In this document: in pieces, positions 34,814-47,526 of the stretch | Position numbering within the stretch: the first letter of the stretch is position 1 | How the letters are laid out: every line of letters begins with the position of its first letter | Source of the DNA: Hemerocallis citrina | Taxonomy: Eukaryota; Streptophyta; Magnoliopsida; Asparagales; Asphodelaceae | Assembly (NCBI GenBank): GCA_017893485.1 | Contig: CM030360.1 | Span: 149,739,147 to 149,803,146, forward strand | Direction of reading: 5' to 3' | DNA: 64,000 bases | Program-made: the position numbers and the translations under genes | Notes under the pieces: model-generated | Database searches by the model: none | What the model saw: only the letters and a program-made list of their open reading frames with translations | What the model was told of the DNA's origin: nothing

Positions 34814-35505
34814 AGGGAAAATGACCAAATGACACCCAAAGTTTATAATAATTTCCAAATAGCACCCAAAAATTTTAAAATACTTAAATACTACCGGAAG
34901 TTTTTAAATCTAGACGAAAAAGCACCGACCGTTCAGTTTTCCATTAAGTTAATGGAATATTCCCTGAATATACCTCTTAACGGGTTTAAACCTGTTAAGA
35001 AGAGTATGAAATATCGAAATTGCCCTCATCTCTTAACCGGTTTAAAATCTAAACCATCACCACCACCGACAACCATCTCCACTGCCGACCTCCGACCACC
35101 ATCGACCACCATCTCCAACCACCACCGGGACCCATCTCCACCGACCACCACTGACCACCACCACCTCCGAAACCCATCACCATCACCTCATCTCCACCAA
35201 AAATTTAAAAAAACAGAACAAGAAAAACAAAAAAAAATGAGAAAAATGGAAAAAAATGAAAAAATAAATGGAAAAAATTTAAAAATGAAAAAAAGAAAAA
35301 AAAAGAAAGAAAAATTACCTAAAAAGAGAAGAAGAAGCGAGTGGGAGGTATTTTTGTAATTTCATATTATTTCTGCTAAAAAATTAACGGAAGGGATTTT
35401 TTGTCCTATTTTAAAAACTTCAGGTGCTATTTGCGTATTTTCAAAAACTTTGGATGCTATGTGGGAATTAGGGTAAAATTTGGGTGCTATTTCGTCATTT
35501 CCCCT
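34814..35505. mobile_element. TIR element of about 0.69 kb
   Basis: Ends AGGGAAAATGACCAAATGAC and the complement AGGGGAAATGACGAAATAGC form TIRs of about 40 bp with GCACCCAAA following. The interior has a CCACCATC/CCGACCACC simple-repeat tract (35050-35190) and an A-rich tract (35200-35330). Candidate 8-bp flanks TTTTTGAT / TTATTGAT differ at one base, and the right one overlaps the next LTR, so the TSD is uncertain. Confidence 0.6.
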
Positions 35506-35508
35506 TAT

Positions 35509-35691
35509 TGATAATGGTAAAACTCACAAAAAATCAGGGTTGTACGATTCCAGCATAAATCTTAAATCTACTAAAGATAGATTAACAGTAATGAGCCTCC
35601 CTAACAGGTTTAGGCATTCTCAAGGCTCACTAACAAAACATGGGCCGCATTCAAGCTCATCAAAAGCGACTATGCCTAGTAAGAGTGACAC
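35509..35691 (+). repeat. 5' LTR of L2, left piece
   Basis: Matches 56171-56360. It ends with GACAC (35687-35691), one copy of the TSD made by the giant-LTR element. Confidence 0.85.
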
Positions 35692-37256
35692 TGTAACACC
35701 CTCTTATTTTATAATTTTAAAATAATCATTTGTAATTCTTTTATTGTTATCAGATATTATTATTGTTATTAATATGCATAAATATGCAATTTTATTTTTA
35801 TAAATATACATATATTCCTTTATTTATTTATTTTTTGGTGGAGCGGGTTTTATTGGGTTTTATTATGAAAAGAAGAGTTTTATGGGCATATAAATAATAA
35901 AAGAGCTTAGAGCCGGCTTATAATAAAATTTCCACCTTTTCATTTTCCCCCTTCCCCTTCATTTTGTCAGATCCCCCCCCCCCCCCATTTCCTTTCGATT
36001 GAACCCAATGAAACCCAAATTTCGGCATTTTCCTCAAGCCATAATCCTCTTGTTTTCTTCGTGATTTTTCGACTAATTTGAGGGGTAAGCTAATTGAAGG
36101 GTGCTCTTGCTAGTGGTAGTGTTGATTTGGACGAATAACTACTCTAAGGTGAGTTGGTTTGTATTTAATTTTGTGTGACTTTATGCTTTTAGTTTCTTTT
36201 CGTAATAACCAATGTACTAGGGTATTTTGGGAGCCTCTGTTTATTTTAGATGCAAAAAAGGATAATTTTATTGGAGTATTTAGGAGTTGTAAATTAATTA
36301 AGAGTTTGGGTTGTAAAATGAAAGTGAGATTGATACCTAATGATAGTAGATCATGTGTTGAAGGGTGGGAAAAAAATATGGGAAAGTTTATTTGAAGCAT
36401 TGATAAATTTTGGATGAGTTTATAGGGTTGAATGAAATTCCCGTAGGGATGGAAAATAATTGTATTGGAATTTGATAAGGTAGGAAGGGATTATATATGG
36501 TGGAGAGTGTGTATAAATGAAAGAGATTATTATAGAATGTTTATTGGATTTATAGATTGAAACTGTAGTTTGTTTTATTTGCAGTTCGGGGGATTAATGG
36601 ACAGCAGAGCGGATATTTGTCGGGTTTTTGCCGTTGGCAATGTGAGTATGATTTCTTATATTTTATGTATATGTTGTGCTATGTAAAATTTCATATTACG
36701 ATTTGCTTTGTGTAATGCGTTAGGTGCATCATTTATATAAATTCATAAGTATGATACGAAGTGAATTATTGGGTGTAAGGAATTAATATATATGTGTATA
36801 CGAGTGTGTTGCGATTTGTATATATATGTGTGTGTGTATGTTACGGGAGATATATAAATATATTGACAAGGTTATATTTATAAAGTTGTGTATATGTATG
36901 GAGTTGTGTAATCATATGTATGATATGGATGGCGTGTATATGCTTATAAAATTAATGGAGTTATATACATTTATGATATAAGGAAAAATTATAAGGAGAT
37001 ATATTTATATATGGAGGTATAAAGGAGATATGTATATAAATATACGAAGATAAATGGGAGATTAAATGGAGAAATAATATGAGGTATTGTGATGAAATAT
37101 ATAAAAGGGTGCATTCATGACATGAAATAATATGATGCAGTTATAAATTAAATTATATGGTATATGCATATATAAGGTATGATGAGAGGATAAATAACAT
37201 GGTAAAGGCCAAAGATGTGATATCTATATTGAGATCAAAAGATGAGATGAATTGTG

Positions 37257-37742
37257 AGGCGTAAGACCTATATGCCAACGATGTGATGTGTATTTGATGC
37301 GTAAGACCTATATGGCAGCGATGTAATGTGTATTTGATGCGTAAGATCTATATGGAAGCGATGTGATGTGTATTTGATGCGTAAGATCTATATCGAAGCG
37401 ATGTGATGTGTATTTGATGCGTAAGATCTATATGGCAGCGATGTGATGTGTATTTGATGCATAAGACCTATATGGTAGCGATGTAACTTGTATTTGATGC
37501 GTAAGACCTATATGGAAGCGATGTGACGTGTATTTGATGCGTAAGATCTATATGGCAGCGATGTGAAGTGTATTTGATGCGTAAGACCTATATGGCAGCA
37601 TGTGATGTGTATTTGTTGCGTAGGACCATTTGGCAGCGATGTGATATGTATTTGATGCGTAAAACCTATATGGCAGCGTTGTATTGTGTATTTGATGCGT
37701 AGGATCCATATGACAATGATGTGTATTGGATGTGTAAGACCC
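37257..37742. repeat. 40-bp minisatellite in 5' giant LTR, about 12 copies
   Basis: Unit starts GTAAGACCTATATGGCAGCG and continues ATGTGATGTGTATTTGATGC. Copies vary at a few positions. The 3' LTR has the corresponding array at 44539-44955. Confidence 0.92.
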
Positions 37743-38540
37743 TTGGTGGGCAGCGATCTGTTAGACGGAGCTATCGACTCTAGTTTTGATGGAGGCGTAA
37801 GAACCTTGGTGGGCAGGGATTTGTGTTTTGATTGAGCTATCGGCTTTAGTTCTGTGATGACATGGGCACTGGTCGACAAATTGATAAAATGAATAAATTT
37901 GAAATGAAAAGGAAAATGAGAAAGTAGAGAAAGCATATTATGTGAAAGGAAAATGAAAAAGAAGAGAAAGCATATGATGTGAAATGAAAATCCGAATGTA
38001 GAGAAAGCATATGATGTGAAATGAGAATAAGAAAGTAGAGAAAGCATGTGATGTGAAATGAGAATAAAAAATTAAAGCAAGTGTATTATGAGTTGAGAAT
38101 AAAGAGTAAAATAAGTTATATTATAAGATGAGATTGAGAAAGTAAAGTAAATGTATAATTTGAAATGAATGTGGAAAGTAACAGAGAATGTTTATATGAA
38201 TGAAGTTAAGAATTAAAGAAATTGAGTTATTAGTATGTAAATGAAAATGAATAGTAAATGAAGTATGTATTTGAATGAAAATGAAAGATGAAGAAATTAT
38301 GTTAATAAGAATACATATGAAAAGTGAAGACACGGTGTAACGTAAATGAGTACGAAAAGTGAAGGAAGTATGTGTGTGAATAAATATGAATAAAAGGAAA
38401 AAATTATATTATGGGAATGAATAAGAGAAGTAAAAAAAATGTGTTATGCATTATATGAATGACAGTGAAGAAGATGTATTATGAGAATGAAATATATAAT
38501 AAAGTGATTATGCAATGAATATTAAAAATAAGTGGTATTA

Positions 38541-39110
38541 GAGCATCTGTAGTGGTTGTTTTCCATTTTTTGGGTATTTGGCAAATGGAAATAGAAAATT
38601 AGACGGCGCGCTGTAGTGGTCGAAAGTTAAAATTTGGCCAGACGGAGGATAATCTTTCGTCTCAAAATTTTTTTTTAAAAAAAAAAAAAATTTTTTTTGG
38701 CACTAAAGGACAAAGAAAAAGAAAAAAAAACCACCAAAAGTGAGGGATGGTGAATTATACACTGTCCCAACACTTTTGTCTTTAGCCAAATTTGTTAGGA
38801 CGGTGTATAATCAACCGTCCGACAATTTTTTTTTTTTCAAATCGGTTGGGACGAGACATTATCTATCGTCCGATACAAAAACAATTAAAGCGACGGAAGA
38901 TAATCTTTCGTTCGATCGAAAAATTTTAAACGACGGTGGATAATCTATCGTCCGACTATATTTTGGCAATTGCCATTTCGATTGCCAAATATAGCCGGGT
39001 ACTGTAGCGATTGAACCCAATTTTTGGGTATTTGGCCAACGACTACATGGGTTTTTTCTCTCTCCAAATTTTGGAAAATTTGGAAATATGGCAAACGACT
39101 ACAGATGCTA
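38541..39110. mobile_element. 570-bp Harbinger-like MITE in 5' giant LTR
   Basis: Ends GAGCATCTGTAGTGG and CTACAGATGCTA, flanked by TTA (38538-38540, 39111-39113). Absent from the equivalent site of the 3' LTR (about 45722), which gives the empty-site sequence. The interior has repeated GACGGNNGATAATCTATCGTCC-like inverted words. It belongs to the same family as the split MITE at 23710-27800. Confidence 0.88.
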
Positions 39111-39175
39111 TTATGTGATGAGAATGGTTATGAGAATGGTCAATAAAATAAAACCTGATTTGAAATGAGTTGATG

Positions 39176-39262
39176 CACCTTGGGATTGTGTCAAGGAACT
39201 ACTTGCCAGCTATTTCTATGGAAATGGTGGGAACTACCTGCCTGGGCACAATTCTCTGGGAG
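39176..39262 (+). other. stem-loop module 1, 5' giant LTR
   Basis: Outer stem TTGTGTC (39186) with GGGCACAA (39244). Inner stem CTATTTC (39210) with GAAATGG (39221) around loop TATG, extended by CCA/TGG. GGAACTAC and GGGAACTACCTGCC flank the inner stem. Confidence 0.6.
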
Positions 39263-39453
39263 AATTGGTGGGTTGTTGATACGATAGTTGTATTGTGAGA
39301 TGGAAATGAAATGTAAAGTAAATTGTAATATGAAAATGAAAATACAGCAAAAGTAATAACTGAGCTCTATCGGCTTGAGATGTGATATTATATTATTCAA
39401 GTTCTACTTGGGGTGCGGTGATTATTACCTAGGTTAACGGTTTGGAGTTGCGG

Positions 39454-39456
<3 letters not shown>

Positions 39457-39515
<59 letters not shown>
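39457..39515. repeat. (AT)n microsatellite
   Basis: About 29 AT units in the 5' giant LTR. The matching site in the 3' LTR (about 46085) has no such expansion. Confidence 0.95.
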
Positions 39516-39518
<3 letters not shown>

Positions 39519-39661
39519 GATGTATGATAATGTAACCCAAGTTATCAACTTGGGAGTACGGAATTATGTATGATATAGAATAAAAGATAGAAATGTGAGA
39601 TGGTAAATGAATAATAGTATGAATATAAGAGGATTAAAGGATATGATGCGAGTATGGTTAG

Positions 39662-39744
39662 CCTTAGGTATTGTGTCAAGGAATTACCCTCCCGCTGTTT
39701 CGGTGGAAATAGTGGGAACGACTTACCTCGGGACAAACTTAAGG
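39662..39744 (+). other. stem-loop module 2, 5' giant LTR
   Basis: Outer stems CCTTAGGT/ACTTAAGG and TTGTGTC/GGGACAA. Inner stem CTGTTTC/GAAATAG with loop GGTG, extended by CCC/GGG. Same order as module 1 with different bases in the stems. Confidence 0.6.
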
Positions 39745-40310
39745 TAGAATGAGTACATGGAATTGTAATAGAGTAAGAATGCATTATGAAAGTTGGAAAT
39801 GGTAATGGAGACGGAAAGAAATTGATATATGAGTTAAGTGGTAAAGATATAATAACGATCATGATTAAGTATGCCGTTAAATAAATGATAATGGATACGA
39901 AAATGGAAATGCTAATAGAAACAGTTTTGGATATGGTAATGTAGATGATAAGAATTATAATAATGGTAAATACGCTGGAGTGCGATAAAACTGGATTAAT
40001 GATTGAGAATGACTTTAGTGATGATATGAATGTGTTAAGTGTAAAGTGATGGTATCAAAATCATATTTGGATGAGTTAATAGTAATAATAGAGTACCAGA
40101 ATATGGTATAATGTGTGATGCTGAATTATGAGAAGTAGGAAACAGATATGGAGTAATATAGGAGTTGAGTGACAAAGAGGTGATAAAGATAATGGTCAAG
40201 TGTATAGTTAAATATATGATGATGTATATATGAACTATGTGATAATGAGGAAATGGCAAATATATGGTAAGTGTAAATGGATGGTAAATTTATGGATAAG
40301 TATGAATTTG

Positions 40311-40395
40311 TTTGCCTTGTGTTTCTGGTCAAGGAACTACTGCCCCCATTTCGGTTAAAATGAGGGGAACTAACTGCCGAGACACAAACCCAATG
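40311..40395 (+). other. stem-loop module 3, 5' giant LTR
   Basis: Outer stem TTGTGTTTC/GAGACACAA. Inner stem CCCC-CATTT/AAATG-A-GGGG. Flanked by GGAACTACTG and GGGAACTAACTGCC. Confidence 0.6.
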
Positions 40396-40939
40396 GAGGC
40401 GAGAGGGATGAGTTTATCAGTGATATTATGATAATGACGATATATAAGATTTCATATAAGGATAATAGAAGTGTAAATGAGAACGGTAATAGAGATGGTA
40501 AAGGAAATGCTGGTGGAGGTTTACTTTACAGTAATGAATTGGTATATGGGATTAGTGACAAGGTATCGTAATGTGGATGTGAAGTAGATGGTTAAGTGTT
40601 TGATGATGGTAATAGATGGTTAGGTATATGGTGAGGTTTAAGTACCTGATTGTATTTATTTCCTTTACACTTTCACGTTTTTTTTTATGTTTATCATTTT
40701 AAAATCATGTTATTAATTTCATTGATATTGTTCTTATTCATTATGATTATACTCACACCAGATATGGCTCACCCCTATTGTTTTCTGGGTTTAGGGGAGT
40801 CCCTCCCCGAGGGTGAACGACCCTAACTCTCCTGTAGGTTTTGATAGCAGCAAGGTGAGATAGTTGTTGAGATTTGGTAGTTATAGTTTGCATGTAGTAG
40901 ATGGTGAGATTTGGTAGTTATAGTTTGCATGTAGTAGAT

Positions 40940-40942
<3 letters not shown>

Positions 40943-41011
<69 letters not shown>
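40943..41011. repeat. (AT)n microsatellite
   Basis: About 34 AT units. The 3' LTR has a shorter tract at the matching site (47485-47522). Confidence 0.95.
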
Positions 41012-41017
<6 letters not shown>

Positions 41018-41537
41018 AGAAATGGAAGTAGAATGATGTATTATATTGTATTCTGGAAGAATTGTGTGTATAACTGTAAGAGGTAATATATCTATAGTGC
41101 TGTGATGAAGTATGTTAGCCCGTACCCTCCTCGTTGTGGAGTACTGGGTTCTGTGATTGGTTTTTGAAAGGTATTTCTAAAAAATTTCAAAATAATCATA
41201 TATGCTTTTAAAAGAATTTTTGGTTTTTAATTTGTATCTTACATGTTATGAAGTATTATCCACCCAGAGCCGTATTTATTATTACCTGTGTGATGTTGAA
41301 TAAGTTGGCATGGGGAGGATTGATATATATTACAGCTACATTAATATTTATAATTGTTTACAGAATTCCGTAAGGAATCTCTGTAAAAGGGCTAATATTT
41401 CAGGGAAAATTCTGCCGAAATTTTTAATAAAAGTCTATGAATATTTTTCTAAGTAGAAAATGATGTAGATGAGTAATAGGTTAACATGATGATCATTGGA
41501 ATAAATTATATATATAAAAAAGATTTGGGGTATTACA

Positions 41538-42341
41538 GTTTGGTATCAGAGCCTAGATTAACTAAGATGATGAGGTCTAGGATGACCAGTATCTTAGTGA
41601 TCCTATAATAGGTGGGAGTGGGTTCATCCATGTTGGAAATGAGTTTACCTGAGTCTTAAGTATTTTTCTTTAATTCTAAAATAGAAAAGTTCTAATTTTG
41701 AGGTTTGTATGCCCTAGTAGCTTCTCTACTATGTTGGGATTGGAAAGTATCGGAAATTGACCTAATTTGTTTTCACTTGAAGAAATGTGTGTTTGTTGTG
41801 TTTGTTGTGATATAGTATTGACTTGGTGGTTGTGTGGATCGTGCTGTTTTGCTTTTTTTTTTTTTTTTTAACATATCAGTCTTGATTATGAACATATTAC
41901 GGAGAAAGCTAATCTTTTTGAAATACTATTAAGAGAACTTTCATAAGTTAGCTGAGTTGAATTTAATTAGATTCTTTGTTAAAGCATCAAGTGTTTAATA
42001 TTGGATACTTTTTCTTCAATATTTTGATATGTAAATGACCACTACGTGTTTCCTTATGAGTATTAGTATTACAACTACGTAGATTTGTATTCCAACTACA
42101 GGTGTTTTTGTAATCATTTTATAGTATTTTTGTTGTTAAGCTTGTTATAATGATCATTTCTATTTGTAGAAATTTAGCTGAGGGAATCATTTTTCAAATT
42201 TTATTTGTTTGAAGAGATTTCGAGAGGACCAGTCGATGGTCTAGTATGACAAAGGATATTAATGAGTTGGTCGATAGGTGTTTGATTGGTTTTCCTCAGT
42301 CCTCATAGCTCGAGGATGAGCTTCTTTTGAGGTGTGTATAA
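41538..42341 (+). other. internal region of giant-LTR element, with primer site
   Basis: TGGTATCAGAGCC at 41541-41553 matches the 3' end of initiator tRNA-Met, the standard primer of many plant LTR elements. The next 750 bp have no frame longer than about 60 codons and no gag or pol motif. A purine-containing GAGGATGAGC...GAGGTGTGTATAA precedes the 3' LTR. Confidence 0.85.
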
Positions 42342-43457
42342 TGTAAGACCCTCTTATTTTATAATTTTAAAATAATTATTTGTAGATCTTTTATTGTTAT
42401 CAGATATTATTATTGTTATTAATATGCATAAATATGCAATTTTATTATATATATATATACATATATTCCTTTATTTATTTATATGGTGGAACGGGTTTTA
42501 TTATGAAAAAAAGAGTTTTATGGGCATATAAATAATAAAAGAGCTTAGAGGGGGACTTATAATAATGTTTCCACCTTTTTATTTTTCCCCTTCCCCTTCA
42601 TTTCGTCTGATCTCCCACCCTCTCTATTCCCATTCGACTGAACCCAACAAAACCCAAATTTTGAAATTTTTCTCAAGCCATAATCCTTTTGTTTTCTTCG
42701 TGATTTTTTGATTAATTTGAGGGGTAGGCTAATTGAGGGGTACTCTTGCTAGTTGTGGTGTCGATTTGGATGAATAACTACTCTAAGGTGAGTTTGTTTG
42801 TATTTAATTTTGTGTGACCTTATGCTTTTAGTTTCTTTTCGTAATGCCCAGTGTATTAGGGTATTTTGGGAGCCTCTGTTTATTTTAGATGCAAGAAAGG
42901 ATAATTTTATTGGAGTATTAAGGAGTTGTAAATTGATTAAGAGTTTGGGTTTTGAAATGAAAGTGAGATTGGTACCCTAATGATAGTGGATCATGTGTCG
43001 AAGAGTGGAAAAAAAATTGGGAAAGTTTATTTGAAGTATTGGTAAAATTTGGATGAGTTTACAGGGTTGAATGAAAATCTCGTAGGGATCGAAAATAATA
43101 GTATTGGAATTTGATAAGGTAAGAAAGGATTATATATGGTGGAGAGTGTGTATAAATGAAAGAGATTATTATAGAATGTTTATTGGATTTATAGATTGAA
43201 ACTGTAGTCTATTTTATTTGCAGTACGGGAGATTGATAGACAGCAGAGCAGATATTTGTCGGGTTTTTGCTGTTGGCAATGTTAGTATGATTTCTTATAG
43301 TTTATGTATATGTTGTGCTATGTAAAATTTTTTATTACGATTTGCTTTGTATGATGCATTAAGTGCATCGTATATATAAATTCATAAGTATTATACGAAG
43401 TGAATTATTGGGTGTAAGGAATTAATATATATATGTATATGCGAGTGTGTTGAGATT

Positions 43458-43506
<49 letters not shown>

Positions 43507-43884
43507 TAGATTTTCCCGTGAGCACGTGCCTACGGCACGTCTTCGGAAAGATACAGTATATGAAAGTCTTGTAAACAGTAAAACAATAATTATGTAGCAC
43601 AAGTTTGAACAGTAAACAATAATTAGTTGTAAATAAAAGTCCATGTTTTCATTAGTATATGTTAAAAGTTAAAAAATAATTATAAATGGGGGTGTAAAAT
43701 CCAACTTCTTAGAACTTTGAGTATGAAAAATCATGAAATTTAACTGTTAATGTGATATTTGCTATTTTCAATGTAACATGAGCAATAAAAAATATGCATA
43801 AAAAATTTGAAAATTTACAAACCTGAAATCTGAAAATATAAATTTCTGAGTAAATAGAGATAGAATGAGAGAGAGAGAGAGAAA

Positions 43885-43920
<36 letters not shown>

Positions 43921-44072
43921 AAATAAATAAATAAAGGAGTTTTTTTGGGAGGATTTGAATTTGAGTTTTAGGGGAGAATTTTGGGCGGGAAAATATGTTT
44001 TGTGAGGTTAGATCTGAACCATTGATTTCAACCCTATTGAATGAAAGCCATTTGATAGCTTTTTTTGTGTTT

Positions 44073-44130
<58 letters not shown>
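43458..44130. mobile_element. insertion bounded by (AT)n tracts in the 3' giant LTR
   Basis: The 5' LTR has only GTATATATATGTGTGTG at this site (about 36819). Here two (AT)n tracts enclose about 570 bp beginning ACTAGATTTTCCCGTGAGCAC, with GCCTACGGCACGT, an (AAAT)n run (43884-43934) and a unique stretch to about 44069. The pattern resembles elements that insert into TA microsatellites. No TIR was recognised. Confidence 0.6.
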
Positions 44131-44132
<2 letters not shown>

Positions 44133-44538
44133 GGGAGATATATAAATTTATTGACAAGGTTATAAAGTTGTGTATATGTATGGAGCTGTGCAATCATATG
44201 TATGATATGGATGGCGTGTATATGCTTATAAAATTAATGGAGTTATATAAATTTATGATATAAGGAGAAATTATAAAGGAGATATATTTATATATGGAGG
44301 TATAAAGGAGATATATATTCAGAGATATAAGGGAAATTAAATGGTGAAATGATATGAGGTATTATGATGAAATATATAATAGGGTGCATTCATGACACGA
44401 AATAATATGATGTAGCAATCTTATAAATTAAATTATATGGTGTATGCATATATAAGGTATGATGAAAGGATAAATTAGATGGTATAGGCCAAAGATGTGA
44501 TATATATATTGAGAAAGATTGATGAGTGATATGTAAGG

Positions 44539-44955
44539 CGTAAGACTTATATGGTAGTGATGTGATGTGTATTTGATGCGTAAGACCTATATGGCAGTGA
44601 TGTGATGTGTATTTGATGCGTAAGACCTATATGCTAGTGATGTGATGTATATTTGATGCGTAAGACCTATATGGCAGCGATGTGATATGTATTTGATGTG
44701 TAAGACCTATATGGCAGCGATGTGATGTGTATTTGATGCGTAAGACCTATATGACAGCGATGTGATGTGTATTTGATGCGTAAGACGTATATGGCAGCGA
44801 TGTGATGTGTATTTGATGCGTAATACCTATATGGCAGCGATGTGGTGTGTATTTGATGCGTAAGACCTATATGGCAGCGATGTGATGTGTATATGGCAGT
44901 GATGTGATGAGTATTTGATGCGTAAGACCTATATGGCAGCGATGTGTATAAGATG
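44539..44955. repeat. 40-bp minisatellite in 3' giant LTR, about 10-11 copies
   Basis: Counterpart of the 37257-37742 array, with one copy shortened (about 44888). Confidence 0.92.
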
Positions 44956-45805
44956 CGTAAGACCCTTGGTAGGCAGCGATCTGTGTTTAGACGGAGCTAT
45001 TTTCTCTAGTTTTGATGGTGACGTAAGACCCTTGATGGACAGCGATCTGTGTTTTGACTGAGCTATCGGCTTCAGTTATGTGATGACATGGACACTGGTC
45101 GGTAAATTAATAAAATGAATAAATGTGAATTGAAAAGTAAATGAGGAAGTAGAGAAAGCATATGATGTGAAAGGTAAATGAGAAAGTAGAGAATGCATAT
45201 GATGTGAAATGAAAATAGGGAAAGTGAAGAAAGTATATGATGTGAAATGAGAATGATAAAGTAGAGAAAGCGTATTATGAGTTGAGAATAAAGAGTAAAA
45301 TAAGTTATTTTATAAGATGAGATTGAGAAAGTAAAGTAAGTGTATGATTTGAAATGAATGTGGAAAGTAACAGAGATGTGTATATGAATGAAGATGAGAA
45401 TTAAAGTAATTGAGTTATGAGTATGTAAATGAAAATGAATAGTAAATGAGGTAAGTATTTGAATGAAAATGAACGGTGAAGAAATTATGTTATGAGAATA
45501 CATATGAAAAGTGAAGACACGATGTTATGTAAACGAGTTTGAAAAGTGAAGAAAGTATGTGTGTGAATTAATATGAATAAAATGAAGAAATTATATTATG
45601 GGAATGAATAAGAGAAATAAGGAAAATATATTATGCATTATATGAATGAAAGTGAAGAAGATGTATTCTGAGAATGAAATGTACAGTAAAGTGATTATGC
45701 AATGAATATTAAAACTAAGTGGTATTATGTGATAAGAATGAAATAAGTGGTATTATGTGATGAGAATGGTTGATAAAATAAAACCTGATTTGAAATGAGT
45801 TGATG

Positions 45806-45890
45806 CACCTTGGGATTGTGTCGAGGAACTACTCGCCTGCTATCTCCATGGAAATTGTGGGAACTACCTGCCTTGGCATAACTCCCAGGA
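45806..45890 (+). other. stem-loop module 1, 3' giant LTR
   Basis: Counterpart of 39176-39262. The outer TTGTGTC/GGCATAA and inner CTATCTC/GAAATTG stems are weaker than in the 5' copy. Confidence 0.5.
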
Positions 45891-46240
45891 TGAATTGGTT
45901 AGTTGTTGATACGATAGTTGTATTGCGAGATGGAAATGAAAAGTAAAGTAAATTGTAAGATGAAATTGAAAATAAAGAAAAGTAATAACCAAGCTATCGG
46001 CTTGAGTTGTGATGTTATATTACCCAAGTTCTACTTGGGGTGCAGTGATTATTACCCAGGTTATCGGCTTCCAGGTGCGGCGATATTTATGTAATGTGAT
46101 GTATGATAATGTAACCCGAGTTATGAACTTGGGAGTGCGACATTATGTATGATATATAATAAAAGATAGAAATGTGAGATGGTAAATGAATAATAGTATG
46201 AATATAAGAGGATTAAAGGATATGATGCGAGTTTGGTTAG

Positions 46241-46325
46241 CCTTAGTTATTGTGTCAAGGAATTACCCGCTCGCTGTTTCGGTGGAAATAGTGTGAACGA
46301 CTTTCCTGGGCACAAACTTAAGGTC
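46241..46325 (+). other. stem-loop module 2, 3' giant LTR
   Basis: Counterpart of 39662-39744. The inner CTGTTTC/GAAATAG stem is unchanged; the outer pair is TTGTGTC/GGGCACAA. Confidence 0.55.
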
Positions 46326-46890
46326 AAATGAGTACATGGATTAGTAAAAGAGTAAGAATGCATTATGAAAGCTGGAAATGGTAATGGAGACGGAAAGAAA
46401 TTTATATATGAGTTAAGTGGTAAAGATATAATAACGATCATGGTTTAGTATGTCGTTAAATAAATGATAATGGATAGGAAAATGGAAATGCTAATAGAAA
46501 CAGTTTTGGATATGTTAATGTAGATGATAAGAGTTATAGTAATGGTAAATACGATGGAGTGCGATAAAAACTGGATTAACGATTGATAATCACTTTAGTG
46601 GTAATATGAATGTGTTAAGTGTAAAGTGATGATATCAAAATCATATTTGGATGAGTGAATAGTAATAATAGAGTACCAGAATGTGGTACAATGTGTGATG
46701 CTGAATTATGAGAAGTAGGAAACGGATATGGAGTAATATAGGAGTTGAGTGACAAAGAGGTGATAGAGATAATGGTCAAGTGTATAGTTAAACATAAGAT
46801 GATGTAAATATGAACTATGTGATAATGAAGAAATGGAAAATATATGGTAAGTGTATATGGATGGTAAATTTATGGATAAGTATGAATTTG

Positions 46891-46975
46891 TTTGCCTTGG
46901 GTTTCCGGTCAAGAAACTACTGCCCCCATTTCGATTAAAATGTGGGGAACTAACTGCCGAGACACAAACCCAAGG
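46891..46975 (+). other. stem-loop module 3, 3' giant LTR
   Basis: Counterpart of 40311-40395. CCTTGGGTTT pairs fully with AAACCCAAGG. Inner CCCC-CATTT/AAATG-T-GGGG is kept. Confidence 0.55.
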
Positions 46976-47481
46976 GAGGCAAGAGGGATGAGTTTATCCG
47001 TGATATTATGATAACGACGATATGTAAGATTTCATATAAGGATAATAGAAGTGTTAATGAGAACGGTAGTAGAAATGGTAAAGGAAATGCTGGTGGAGGT
47101 TTATTTACAGTGATGAATTGATATATGGGATTAGTGACAAGGTATAGTAACGTGGATGTGAAGTAGAAGGTTATGTGTTTGATGATGGTAATAAATGGTT
47201 AGGTATACGGTGAGGTTTAAGTTCCTGGTCGTATTTATTTCCTTTACACTTTCACGTTTTATTTATGTTTATCATTTTAAAATCATGTTATTAATTTCAT
47301 TGATATTGTTCTTATTCATGATGATTATACTCACACAAGACATGACTAACCCCTATTGTTTTCTGGGGATTAGGAGAGTCCCTCCCTGAGGGTGGACGAC
47401 CTTAACTCTCCTGCAGGTTTTGATAGCAATGAGGTGAGATAGTTGTTGAGATTTGGTAGTTATACTTTGCTTGTAGTAGAT

Positions 47482-47526
<45 letters not shown>

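Larger units (their letters stand above)
35692..41537 (+). repeat. 5' giant LTR (5,846 bp)
   Basis: Order inside: AT-rich promoter part with CATATAAATAATA near 35888, CT-rich leader with a C run (35976-35989), splice-donor-like GGGGTAAGC (about 36081) and AAGGTGAGTT (about 36147), a long AT-rich part, a 40-bp minisatellite (37257-37742), GAAATGAGAA-type degenerate repeats (37880-38520), a nested MITE, three stem-loop modules and (AT)n tracts at about 39457-39515 and 40943-41011. Short open frames only. Confidence 0.9.

Noticed and set aside
36159..42980. A small open frame present in both giant LTRs (36159-36395 and 42798-42980)
   Set aside because: The two copies differ mostly by amino-acid-changing substitutions and one is truncated. 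This is what unselected LTR divergence gives.
43391..44193. Open frames coding YIYIYI tracts
   Set aside because: Direct products of (AT)n microsatellites.
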